Assembly: GCA_001969505.1 (NCBI GenBank)
Contig: LSSK01000673.1
Span: forward strand, 1-30,516
DNA: 30,516 nucleotides
Source of the DNA: Zancudomyces culisetae
Lineage: Eukaryota > Kickxellomycota > Harpellomycetes > Harpellales > Legeriomycetaceae
Reading direction: 5' to 3'
A program made the position numbers and the translations under genes. This document shows, piece after piece, positions 1 through 9,494 of this stretch. A model generated the notes under the pieces. It ran no database searches. It was not told the DNA's origin and saw only the letters and a list, made by a program, of their open reading frames with translations. The first letter of the stretch is position 1; each line of letters opens with the position of its first letter.

Positions 1-672
1 TCAACGACTGGTTCCTCTACTGGTTCCTCTACTGGTTCGGCAACTGTCTCAACAACTGGCTCAACAACTGGCTCAACAACAGTCTCAGCAACTGGTTCGG
101 CAACTGGTTCAACAACTGGCTCAACAACTGGCTCAACAACAGTCTCAGTAACTGGTTCAACGACTGGTTCAGCAACTATCTCAGCAACTGTCTCAACAAC
201 TGGCTCAACAACTGATTCAGCAACTATCTCAACAACTGGCTCAACAACAGTCTCAACGACTGGTTCCTCTACTGGTTCCTCTACTGGTTCGGCAACTGTC
301 TCAACAACTGGTTCAGCAACTGTCTCAGCAACTGGCTCAGCAACAGTCTCAACGACTGGTTCCTCTACTGGTTCCTCTACTGGTTCGGCAACTGTCTCAA
401 CAACTGGCTCAACAACTGGCTCAACAACAGTCTCAGCAACTGGTTCGGCAACTGGTTCAACAACTGGCTCAACAACTGGCTCAACAACAGTCTCAGTAAC
501 TGGTTCGACAACTGGTTCAACAACTGTCTCAGCAACTGTCTCAGCAACTGTCTCAGTAACTGGCTCAACAACAGTCTCAGCAACTATCTCAGCAACTGGC
601 TCAGCAACTGGCTCAACAACTGTCTCAGCAACTGATTCAACAACTGGCTCAGCAACTGTCTCAACGGCTGGT
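1..672 (-). repeat. 12-nt coding minisatellite, about 56 units, encoding [P/T/I/S]-V-[V/A/E/T]-E
   Basis: The stretch consists of 12-base units such as tcaacaactggc, with substitutions but no frame-breaking indels over 672 bases. On the minus strand in the frame of the CBM48 gene each unit reads four residues, mostly PVVE, PVAE, TVAE, PVEE or TVVE. There is also higher-order structure: bases 1-158 are identical to 349-506, an offset of 348 bases or 29 units, and the PVEE-rich block starting at 1 recurs at 253 and 349. This points to recent unequal exchange or slippage within the array. Confidence 0.95.
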
Positions 673-2562
673 TCTCTACCTGTTTGTGCTATTTTTTCGA
701 CTTCGACACCAGTACTCTGTTCATTTGACACGGTGCCCTGATTGCCCACGCGCTCCACATTATTTATCGCGCTTTCAGTGGCGCTACATTCCAATACTAA
801 TTCTGCTGGATTATCTGTGACTAGTAGAGTCTTATTTTTGCATGTTTCTACTCCCATAGATGCGCCTATTCAAGATTATATTTATTTTTTGAATTTTGTA
901 TTTAGCTATAGTTTCGAGCTAAGAAACTCTACCATCGGTTTCATCCAAATATTTTTGTTTGTAAGTCACAATATGCAACTTTAAACTTTTTATCTTGTAT
1001 CTTACTCTTTATATCACCTTCTAACACGCCACTCCCGGAATGACTAGAAGCTTCATTCTCTTTTTTGGCTACTTATTTGGATTTATTAAATTGTTCTGGT
1101 TATTGCTTTTTTCGCTTCTTTCAGATAACTTTAAGTAGCTTAAGATCATACATCACAAATGCAGCTACATGTAGTAATTCGTATTCATAGTAGATTTCAC
1201 ATTAAAATGACTCAGTTACCTTGTATTTGTAGCGTTTTTTCTTCTACCACTCCACCCGATTCAGACATTTGCCCTGTTTTTTGGATTTTCGAAGGTTAGC
1301 TTATCTTATTTTTTTAGACCAAATCGACATTGTGGCAGTAACTTGGAATACTCAGAATGTTAACACCAATACTACAACCCCCCTGACCTTTATACATACC
1401 TTCAATTTCAAAACTGTCAAGTTTATTTGCATGATGTTCGGCCTTACCATCGGGATCTTGCTTGATAACACCAAAAGCATTATTTTCTTGCAGTGAATCA
1501 TGCTCTTGAGATTCGTATTTCATAGACCCCTCCGCTCCCGCCTGGATTCCTGGGCTGGCGCCACTACCACTAACTTTTACTACTTCTTCATTTATGGTAC
1601 ATATCTTTCTCGCCTGTCCCATATCGCTCTGTTCTAACCTTTCCTTTCCATCTTCCTCAGCTATAAATTTGCCAATTATATTGATTTTTTTTGTGTTCAA
1701 GAAAGTTGCGCTTAATAACATAAATAATATGCACCGCTACCCCCGTAATAACTAGACTACTTACCATCTTTCGGTTCAGTAACCTGGCTTTCAGCTGCAC
1801 TCTTCATTTTGCATCCATCTATCGAGATACATATATTTATGCAATGTTTTAGGTTTCTATTTTTAATAAAAGCTAGAGTGCAAATTCCTGCTTAAACTGT
1901 TTTTATTCGAATACCGGTTTTATTAATAACTACAAATGGTTTTACTTACCCACTTCGTCTAGCTTTTCATCCATAGCGCGCCAGTCTCCCCCCTTTTCCT
2001 CTACTTTAATCTCGGCTTCAGCCTTTGGTATATCCGATTTTGGCTCCACTATTGAGCTGTCCTCCAATATATCAGTGCCGCTAGCTTCATCGCTAGTCCC
2101 ATTGCTCTTATATAGTATATTGTTAACATAGCCTTCTGTTGTGGTTGTGATGGGATCTTTTGCATCCAACACCCACTCATTACCAACTTGATACTTGTAC
2201 ATATATCTTCTGTTGTATTGTAACCCTTCTACTACTGTATAGTATAGTTGACCGCTACCATCTTCTTCGTGAATATTACTTTCTCCTTCGCTACTTTTTT
2301 CTTCATCTTTTACGCCTTCCGATCGAACAGCTTCCTCGCTATCTACTTGTAATTTTTCCATTTTTATTTTTTCCCAGTCATTTTTAAAGTCGCCTAATAA
2401 AAAGACTTCTACTGCTTCCGTTTCTGAATGACTCTGTTTTTCAAGTTTAAAAATAAACTTTTTCGTGAAGGTCGTCTTACTTTCCATGTTTTCTTTTCCT
2501 CTCACTCTTTTAACACTTGTTGATTCGCCTTTGTACTCAGATATATTCTCTGTATATTGCAT
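1..2562 (-). CDS. CBM48 (AMPK1-type glycogen-binding, Crp1/Mdg1-like) protein with acidic tetrapeptide repeat tail; partial, six visible exons
   Basis: The first exon encodes a CBM48/AMPK1-type E-set domain: FIFKL, then VFLLGDFKNDWEK, and after an insert YTVVEGL, YMYKYQVGNEWVLD and YVNNILY. This is the pattern of fungal Crp1/Mdg1-type proteins and AMPK beta subunits. An acidic stretch of about 30 residues (EEAV..DEEKSSEGES..) interrupts the domain between strands. I join the exons at GT-AG sites that keep phase 1 throughout: 1950-2487 (or 2562), 1765-1818, 1400-1660, 1220-1273, 1006-1068 and 1-865. Lengths of the internal exons are all multiples of three. The ATG at 2487 lies closest to the domain; the ATG at 2562 is also in frame. 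After the domain the protein is acidic and low-complexity and ends in the window in about 56 four-residue repeats; no stop is reached, so the gene is cut at the left edge. The role is inferred: carbohydrate or branched-DNA binding is known for relatives, but nothing here fixes the ligand. Confidence 0.82.
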
Positions 2563-3105
2563 TAGCGAAGCTGGTATGTCTGTCGCCCGGTTTCTCAGAT
2601 TTTCTATATTTTTTGTTATCGCACTCTCTAGTATCTGGATACTGCCTTAATTTTATAGAAATGTCACGCTGGTTTTTACATAAATATTAAACCTTAACCT
2701 ATTATCATCATCCCATCAAAAAAATCAAGCTTCCAACACCTTTTTAAAAACTTTTAGGAGATTTTTTACTCCCCTTTGTTTGGTTAGAATTGTTATAAAG
2801 GTTCTACACACATCAAAATTTTCAGCCAAAGGCTCAACTTTATTCACCAACTTTGATGCTCTAATCATTCAACACTCATTATTTTTCCCCCAATCCACTT
2901 GCCTTGCTTTTGTTTACAAAATCTATTTTTGTTTACATTACATAAACACCAACCTATTTTTTAATTACGGCTAATTCAGGTTAGTTTTTTTAGTGCAATA
3001 GCCACATTTTTTTGGTGAACTTTTGTAATCTCAAGAATAAACCGCTGCAAGTAGTGACTAGGTTGTCTCGGGTAAAATACAGCATCATCTTCACATGGTA
3101 CTACA
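2563..3105. other. Intergenic, 5' of the CBM48 gene
   Basis: AT-rich sequence with no coding region I can support. It should contain the promoter of the minus-strand CBM48 gene, but I see no recognisable element. Confidence 0.5.
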
Positions 3106-3108
3106 TGA

Positions 3109-3664
3109 TTAACTACATTTAGTTGTAAATTATATAGGGGGTTTGTGGTATCAGCGGCAATTTTTGCAGATGTAGTTGATAATCTAGATTATATTGACGC
3201 ACACAATATAACACAATGGATGGCAACAGTGATAATACCATCATACGAACCAAAGAAGTGATGTAAATGGGCACATCGCCTTGATATGGTTCATATTAAT
3301 GTCGAAAAGAAAATCCAGAAAACACGTATTAGTAATACTTTCAAAAAGGCGGTAGTCCATTTACACGGAGTACACTTACCAAGCTATAACAATATGTTTT
3401 ATGATATAACATACTATCAATAGCATGTACTTGGAGTTAACGCACATTCTACCTTCTTGATATCACTTGACAAATATGCAGTATATAGCGGTTAAAAATG
3501 ATGTCATAAACCCCGCATTATATTATAATGCGATATCGATATATCTGCTCGAAACATCAGCATCCAAACCGTTAGCCTATTTTCAATGCAAAAACCAAAA
3601 CCGCTTCAATCAGCGAGCCCAAATGATGCAAAAAAAAAACAGAGGAGAGGAAAGCCATGCATAA
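3109..3664 (+). pseudogene. Decayed protein-coding remnant of unknown family
   Basis: One frame stays open from 3109 to 3492 except for a TGA at 3259 and a TAG at 3421, which is far fewer stops than this AT-rich DNA gives by chance. The translation has ordinary protein composition, for example YIDAHNITQWMATVIIPSYE, WAHRLDMVHINVEKK and VVHLHGVHLPSYNNMFYD. Near 3470 the coding look passes to the next frame, which continues to a stop at 3662 (NPALYYNAISIYLLETSASK), so a frameshift is likely as well. I do not recognise the family. The alternatives are a multi-exon gene whose introns remove the stops, or chance. Confidence 0.4.
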
Positions 3665-4389
3665 CGGTTGCTACAACTCGCTTCATATGGCAAGCAAAAT
3701 TGATTTTGTCCTTAAAAGATTGGCTATGCTTAGTTAAATCTTAATAAGAAACTATTCTATTTTTTTTAGATGGCACTAACTTTATATGCCATAAAACAGT
3801 CAAATGTGTGTATTATTATTCAAACATGATGTGTTGGTACCGCTTAAACACCATTTAAAGCAAAAAAACTCCTAATTATACAAAATTGTTTGCCCATCGA
3901 AAATGGCTCTTAGCAGCGAGGTCATAGGGGGGAATGGTTGTAGATAGATCTAACACGTTCTAATGTAAATAGCTAGTATTATTTTAAACTCGGATTACTG
4001 GCCCTATAATGAGGCACAGATCAATTACTACATACTCTGGTTGTACTTTTAAACATTATGGTATATAAACCTTATTTTTCACAAATATAAATACTGGAGA
4101 GCACTAAACAAAACAAGCCCTATCTCGCTTTTTTCTTCTTTTGTATGAGATATCAAAGTTTGCTTTTAAAATAACTTTTATATAGTGGGCAAGAGATAGT
4201 AAATCATCTAATTCGATATTCAAGTCAATTTATGACATGAAATAAGCAAATAATACTCATGCCACGTACTTTAGGAATCTTGTTGAACATCTTTGAAGGA
4301 ACGCTGGCCGTCACTTTGACTTATAAAAATGGGAGCTGTTGCAGTTACTGATTTTTTTTTATATATCCGGTTTACTATCGAATGATAAA
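3665..4389. other. Intergenic, no clear gene
   Basis: AT-rich. A short open run begins at an ATG at 4259 (MPRTLGILLNIFEGTLAVTL...) and ends after about 30 codons. It could be an upstream exon or another remnant linked to the small gene that follows, but no splice site connects them convincingly. Confidence 0.35.
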
Positions 4390-4696
4390 ATGAGCAATGA
4401 ATACAGAGAAAAGGTTTGTTCACAAATTACCGGAATTTATTCACTCTGTTTTGATGCAAAGTATGCCGGGTTGCACGTGACACGCTTTGCCTTTTATATA
4501 CATGACACTAGTGGCGGTATAACGGTTGATGACTTTATTGCCCTGGCTTTGTAAATCTTCCCCACAAAAAACGCCTCGGCGAACCCCACCCTTCCCAAAT
4601 ACTGTTAGCTGGTTTATTGAAACTGATTGTTTAGATGGCAACAATATTTTGGCGCGAGTACATAGTTCATTAACCCAGGATAAGCCTTATGAATAA
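4390..4696 (+). CDS. Possible small two-exon gene, 82 aa, unrecognised
   Basis: From the ATG at 4390 the frame reads MSNEYREKVCSQITGIYSL and on to ITVDDFIALA. It would stop in TAA at 4552, but that TAA lies inside a good donor, GTAAAT at 4551. Removing 4551-4608 (58 nt, ending ctgttag) joins it in frame to WFIETDCLDGNNILARVHSS and a stop at 4694-4696. The composition of both parts looks like protein. I do not recognise a family. The intron is shorter than others in this window, and the piece may be one end of a larger gene or a relic. Confidence 0.33.
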
Positions 4697-5456
4697 AAGA
4701 GCTTGTGATTAATCTATACTCACAAATATTGTTCAGTCGAACAATATAGTGTTGTAAAAGGGAGGACACGGGAAAGAAGAACAGGTGACTCCAGTGGTGG
4801 CAACATCGTGAATTTTTTTTAGTTCACAATCGATAGTAACTTACTTATTACTTTTCTTCGCATGTGAAAAAAACAACGTTGTATGTCTAACAGGGAACTC
4901 TAAATAAGAAAAATCATTTTCACGTGTACAAGTATTTATATGGGAGCCTATTTTTTGTTGTAAGACTAAAAAAATAAGGCAAATTAGAACAATATAATGT
5001 ACCAAATCAAGCTTCCTTGGAGTCTAGATATTGATGCTAGTATTTTGTTTTCCTGTACTTTGTTTTTCTTGGTTTACAGAACCCAGTACTATACAGGAAG
5101 AAGATAAATGTGTCTTTCGAAGGGATCTATTTATCCCTATAAAAAGTGTCTATGGAATATATTACCGAAAAAAGACAACAGTAAGCAAGCTGGAAAATGT
5201 TGACCTGTGGTAGCCAGAATCTATTAAACGTGAGCAAAAAGTACATACTCCAGTGGACTTTTTTTCTAAAATAAACGAAGAAAAACATATAATAAAAAGA
5301 TATTACGCAACAGGAAATTATAGTTGTAGTTAACTAGATATAATACAACATAACACTTTACCCTTATCAAGGTGCGAATATATTTGTAGATAGTAAGAAT
5401 AAAAAACAAACCCATTGAACTTTCAATAAAGTGATATAATATGACAAGACTTAGCC
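4697..5456. other. Intergenic, possible unassigned exon-like segments
   Basis: Mostly AT-rich. A segment at 5080-5179 is preceded by a good acceptor (ttggtttacag) and followed by a good donor (GTAAGC), and is open in one frame (QEEDKCVFRRDLFIPIKS). I cannot place it in a gene. The 3' part should be the promoter and leader of the bHLH gene. Confidence 0.35.
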
Positions 5457-6897
5457 ATGGACTTTGGAAATTCGCCTAATTTACAATCACAGAATCAAAA
5501 CGATATAGTTCAGCAGCGATATGGTCAACAAGATGACCAGCACCAAACTAACCCTGCAGAATTAATTTTTCAACAAAGCAACAATAATGGTGTATATCAG
5601 ACGCCAACCATGGGGTTTTTAAATTTGAATAGAGATGTTGAGGTGGGCTATCAGGGCCCATCAACCTTCAATAATATCAATCAAATGTACCTGCAAGGAT
5701 ACATGGAAAACTCTCCATACCAAACCCTTCCAATATCTTCACCACAAATGTACCAACATGACAATAAAAAAAAAGTACGGCAGCACACAGTAAAAAGACG
5801 GGATAAAGTGAAAAAAGGAAAGGATAAAGCGGATAATACCATCAGAAGCTTGGATACGTATTCAGTTCTCTCTGAAAAAAACACACAAGGTGGTCATACA
5901 ATGAATTTACCAGCACCGACACACACAGGCGTATTAAGCTACTCAACAGGAATAGATATTCAGCAGCAGGCGTTTAGCAATGATTTACGATCTCCACAAA
6001 CAAGAACAGACTTATTTCCTATACTAGGTGAAGACTCCTATGAGTTATCTGCAATGAGCGGATATGCAACTCGAGCATTTCCAGCTAATAGAAATAATGG
6101 CGAGAATAATGTGGGATTCAATCAACAAAGCTTAGAAAATACACACCCCCAACAACAGCAACAGCAACAGCAACAACAACAGCAACAGCAGCAGCAGCAG
6201 CAAGCCAGTTTGCTGAACATGCACTTTTTGGCGCAATCGCCTGTGGCCAGCCCACTTTTTTATGGACAGTCATTCTCCACTGACGATCAAAAAATAAGAG
6301 CATCAAGTTATCTTCAAAGTCAAGAGACCAGCCAACTCGGTGGGAAAAAAAAACTAAACACGTCAGCTGTACAGTTTAATAGTGATATGAATGAAAATAT
6401 TGCCCAACAGGGCAAAAATCCATATGATATCCAGAGGTAAGGTGTTATAGCATTTTGTATTAAAGTATTTTAACATTTTTGCATGAAGCAGAATTAATTC
6501 AAGCCCGACTAGTGTATTAGAAGGATATATTGATGTTAGAACAAATCAATGATACCTATAAAAAAATAGAGAGCACTTGGTAACTGAAAAACGCCAGAGG
6601 CGTAGGGAAAGCCACAATGCAGTTGAGAGGAGAAGGAGAGAAAATATAAACGAAAAAATAAAAGAGTTATACTCCTTACTTCCATTATCAATGAAGGATC
6701 CAACCCAAAAACCCAACAAGGGTTCTATTCTAAGACAATCAGTTGAGTACATCAAACATTTGCAAAAAATCACCTTAAACGAAGAGAAAAAAGGTGGCAT
6801 TGAAATGTTTAAACCCTCCTCCTTAGGTGTAAATCCACCAAAAAATAGTAGCGCCAACGCAGAAATGCGAGGCAATACTCCGGAATTCCTGATGTAA
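5457..6897 (+). CDS. bHLH transcription factor with polyglutamine tract
   Basis: Two exons, 5457-6436 and 6570-6897, joined at GTAAGG...ATAG, give 435 residues. The start ATG at 5457 has a good context (gccATGG). The N-terminal 320 residues are Gln/Asn-rich and disordered, with a basic patch near residues 102-125 ([16 protein letters not shown]) that could be a nuclear localisation signal and an 18-Gln run near residue 232. The bHLH domain is at about 335-393: [20 protein letters not shown], loop, then [18 protein letters not shown]. It carries His342, Glu346 and Arg350, the H-E-R set that reads the CACGTG E-box in class B proteins. The helix 2 wording resembles USF/TFE3-type bHLH-zip factors, but only a very short zipper follows. 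The target genes are unknown. The intron falls just before the basic region, so the DNA-binding half is its own exon. Confidence 0.88.
6150..6203 (+). repeat. CAG/CAA tract coding 18 glutamines
   Basis: Eighteen consecutive CAA or CAG codons within exon 1 of the bHLH gene, ending with a pure run of five CAG. The interrupted 5' part and pure 3' part suggest the 3' end is the slippage-prone portion. Confidence 0.95.
6437..6569 (+). other. Intron of the bHLH gene
   Basis: Donor GTAAGG, acceptor aaaatAG, 133 nt, phase 2. An alternative AG at 6538-6539 keeps phase but reads a stop four codons later, so the AG at 6568-6569 is preferred. Confidence 0.75.
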
Positions 6898-7850
6898 AAT
6901 TATTGCACTTTTATAGCTACATTTTTATTTAGTACACACATTTACACTTACAATTGAACCGGAAAGGTGGTGACTTTATCTCTATTTTCAGAGAAAAAAA
7001 TTATTCTAGACTGACTCGCATCACAGCAGAATATTCATACTATCAACACAAGAATAATAATAGATATAGATTTGAATATAGAAATCAAGTGTCGAGGACA
7101 ATGTCAGGGAAAATGTGTTGGATTCTCTCCTGTCTTAAGCACTGTTAGAATTTTATGAAATGTGTCCATGTAACTATGATAGCAACTCTTTATATTCAGT
7201 TTTATAGATATAGCTGGTAAATAAATCTTTCTTTTTTTGGACGGAGGTTTTAGACCTATACACAAATAGAGGCAAAAAAAGCGTTATAGATACACAGACA
7301 GTATCTTCGTTAGAACCGTGACTGGAGCTCGCCATGTTCAAAATTTTTGGTATCATACCCAAGTACTATGACTTGTTACACCATAATTTTTAAGCTGTTT
7401 TTACTCACCAGCTTTCTTAAGGCTTCTTATGAAACATCCTTAGGTTCCCAAGCAGGTTCTATTGATATGAATTTCCAAAATTGTACCTTTTATAATTGTG
7501 TACACCCCTTCCCCAACTACACACCACGTTTTTTCGAGTCAATCTGTGGTTAGCATATACATTTAGAGCAATAGTTTTTGAAAATCAAAATACCTATTTG
7601 TCCTTTGTCCTTTGTCCTTTAAAACTTCTTGGACAAATGAAAAAAAAATTTTTTTCACCAATTTTCAAGGAAGCCAAGATCAGCTAATAGCTGATTTGAG
7701 ATAGTTCCAGTTACATAATGAATTATAATAACACTCTACAAAATAAAAAGAGATACTCTTCAAGTTCTGATAAAGACAGAGTTTCTGCAAACATCGAATT
7801 CTATAATAATAATAAAACAATAAAAGCGTAAAGCATCGAATTGAGTAAAA
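6898..7850. other. Intergenic between the bHLH and PAM16 genes
   Basis: AT-rich with short open frames that lack protein character. A triple 7-mer, tttgtcc, lies at 7597-7617. The 3' part is the presumed promoter of the PAM16 gene. Confidence 0.5.
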
Positions 7851-8468
7851 ATGTCAGCACCCAAAGCTATCGCCCAAATGCTACTTCACGGGGCAAAAAT
7901 GTTTCGAGTAGCATTTAGAGATGCAATTAAACAGGCGAACGAAAGTAAGAAGCAAACTTAAAGAAAAAGAAATTCACAGATTGATTGTCTAATGTTCATA
8001 TAAATACCTTTGAATGTTGAACCGCCCATAACTTTATTATATTTTAATCTACAGATTCTGCTGCTGCACGAGCAGCTGCCGGGAATGCCAAAACCGAAGA
8101 CTTAGCTAAAGATCAGGCAACTCGAACCACCGGAATTACTCTCGATGAATCAATGAAAATATTAAACGTTGAAAATTTGGAAAATATGGAAGAACTCCGA
8201 AAGGTAAATGTTTATCTGTACTTAGTATCATATATCTGCAAAAAGTAGCTCGCTGACGAAACATTTATCTACTTTATCTCATAAAAAATAGAAATATGAA
8301 TATTTATTTAAAATGAATGATTATAAAGACGGGGGTTCATTGTATGTGCAGGCCAAAATTGCGCGTGCATTCGAGCGTATACAGATTGAGCTAGCCGAAA
8401 ATGCAAATAAGCAAGAAAATGCAAATAAAAAAGAAAGTGATTCGACTAAAGAATCAGAATCGCAGTGA
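7851..8468 (+). CDS. PAM16: Mitochondrial import motor subunit Pam16/Tim16
   Basis: Three exons, 7851-7944, 8055-8203 and 8292-8468, with donors GTAAGA and GTAAAT and acceptors acAG and atAG, give 139 residues, the usual size. The N-terminus (MSAPKAIAQMLLHGAKMFRV) matches the hydrophobic, membrane-associating start of Pam16. A small-residue linker (SAAARAAAGNA) follows, then the hallmark GITLDESMKILNV (58-70) and the degenerate J-like domain KYEYLFKMNDYKDGGSLYVQ (82-101), where the HPD of true J proteins is replaced by DYKDGG. The C-terminus is a charged Asn/Lys/Glu/Ser tail. In the family Pam16 pairs with Pam18 on the matrix side of the TIM23 channel and restrains its stimulation of mtHsp70. 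The J-like fold without HPD is normal for Pam16, not damage. Confidence 0.93.
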
Positions 8469-8745
8469 ATAGTTACCTTTTTTTCAGCTGGAGTACAATA
8501 GCACCAGTTGTTTATACTGTTCAAGAATGTATAGAAGTTACTCCAAATATCTTGGACTTACATTTTATTTGTATTAGACATTATTCTTTTTAAGAAATCA
8601 CAACGTTATCATTTAAGTTTTTACTCCTGTTCAGCGTATGTACATCTATTGTGAGGGGACGCAGAACAATGTTCCAAGTGCAATATATGGGGTTTATGAG
8701 GTACAGGTTCACGCTGATTACTCAAAGCGCTTTATTTAATTTTAT

Positions 8746-8771
8746 CATAATGACTTTTGGCAGTCATTATG
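8746..8771. repeat. Inverted repeat, 9-bp perfect arms
   Basis: cataatgac at 8746-8754 and gtcattatg at 8763-8771 are exact reverse complements around an 8-base spacer. It lies about 280 bases downstream of PAM16. Function unknown. Confidence 0.7.
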
Positions 8772-9472
8772 CTTTGCATTGTAAAATAGGTCACTTTATT
8801 GAGAGCTGAATATGTGTTTGATAAGAACCACTTTTTGAACATTTTTTTACAGCAATTCTGACGCTTTACGTTTAATTTTAGCCTTGAGTGTACTCTCTTT
8901 TCTAGAAAGTAGAAAAAAGGATTTCAAATGTCCTTTGTGCGCCCCCATATCTGCACACCTTTAGGAGTTGCCTGGCTACACCATAATTGTAACACAAATC
9001 TATCCCTTGAGTTTATTTGTCACATCAGAGAAATGTGTCGTCAACAAGTGGCTATAATTTTTTCTCTCCTCTTGCTTCCATCGAAGCATGGGAGGGGGAT
9101 TTAAAATATTCAGATAGACTACATCTCTCCACAGCAATTTGTATACAACCACTTTTACAAGCAAAAGTTTTAAACTGATTTAAAAAAAAACGCATATACA
9201 GTTAGCTAGAATGATAAGCCAGAGGGTAAAAGTATTGTGCAAAGTTATTGTTTAAGAGTTTCATACATATGTTATGAGTTTGTTTATGAAATGATTACTT
9301 TTTTTGTGTAATAGATCTCATGGTAGATATACAACTCAAGACTTGCCGCTTTCATTTTTTTGGGGGGGACAAAGAAACTAACCCGTAGAATAAATACTTT
9401 TGTAATTCTGACTCGCTAGGTCACGTTGAATTGCTTTTTAGTCGCTGAAGGAAGTAGATATCTTTTTATATA

Positions 9473-9494
9473 CAGATTTTCAAAACAAAATCTG
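9473..9494. repeat. Inverted repeat, 8-bp perfect arms
   Basis: cagatttt and aaaatctg flank a 6-base loop, caaaac. Chance is possible in AT-rich DNA. Confidence 0.6.

Noticed and set aside
377-583. 68-codon Leu/Gln repeat frame on the minus strand
   Set aside because: It is an alternative frame of the 12-nt repeat; the frame continuous with the CBM48 exons reads PVxE instead.
5031-5213. 60-codon frame with good splice sites around 5080-5179
   Set aside because: Two different frames are plausible and no neighbouring exon can be assigned, so it is only mentioned under the intergenic entry.
6118-6306. Minus-strand Ala/Val-rich frame
   Set aside because: It is the complement of the polyglutamine tract.
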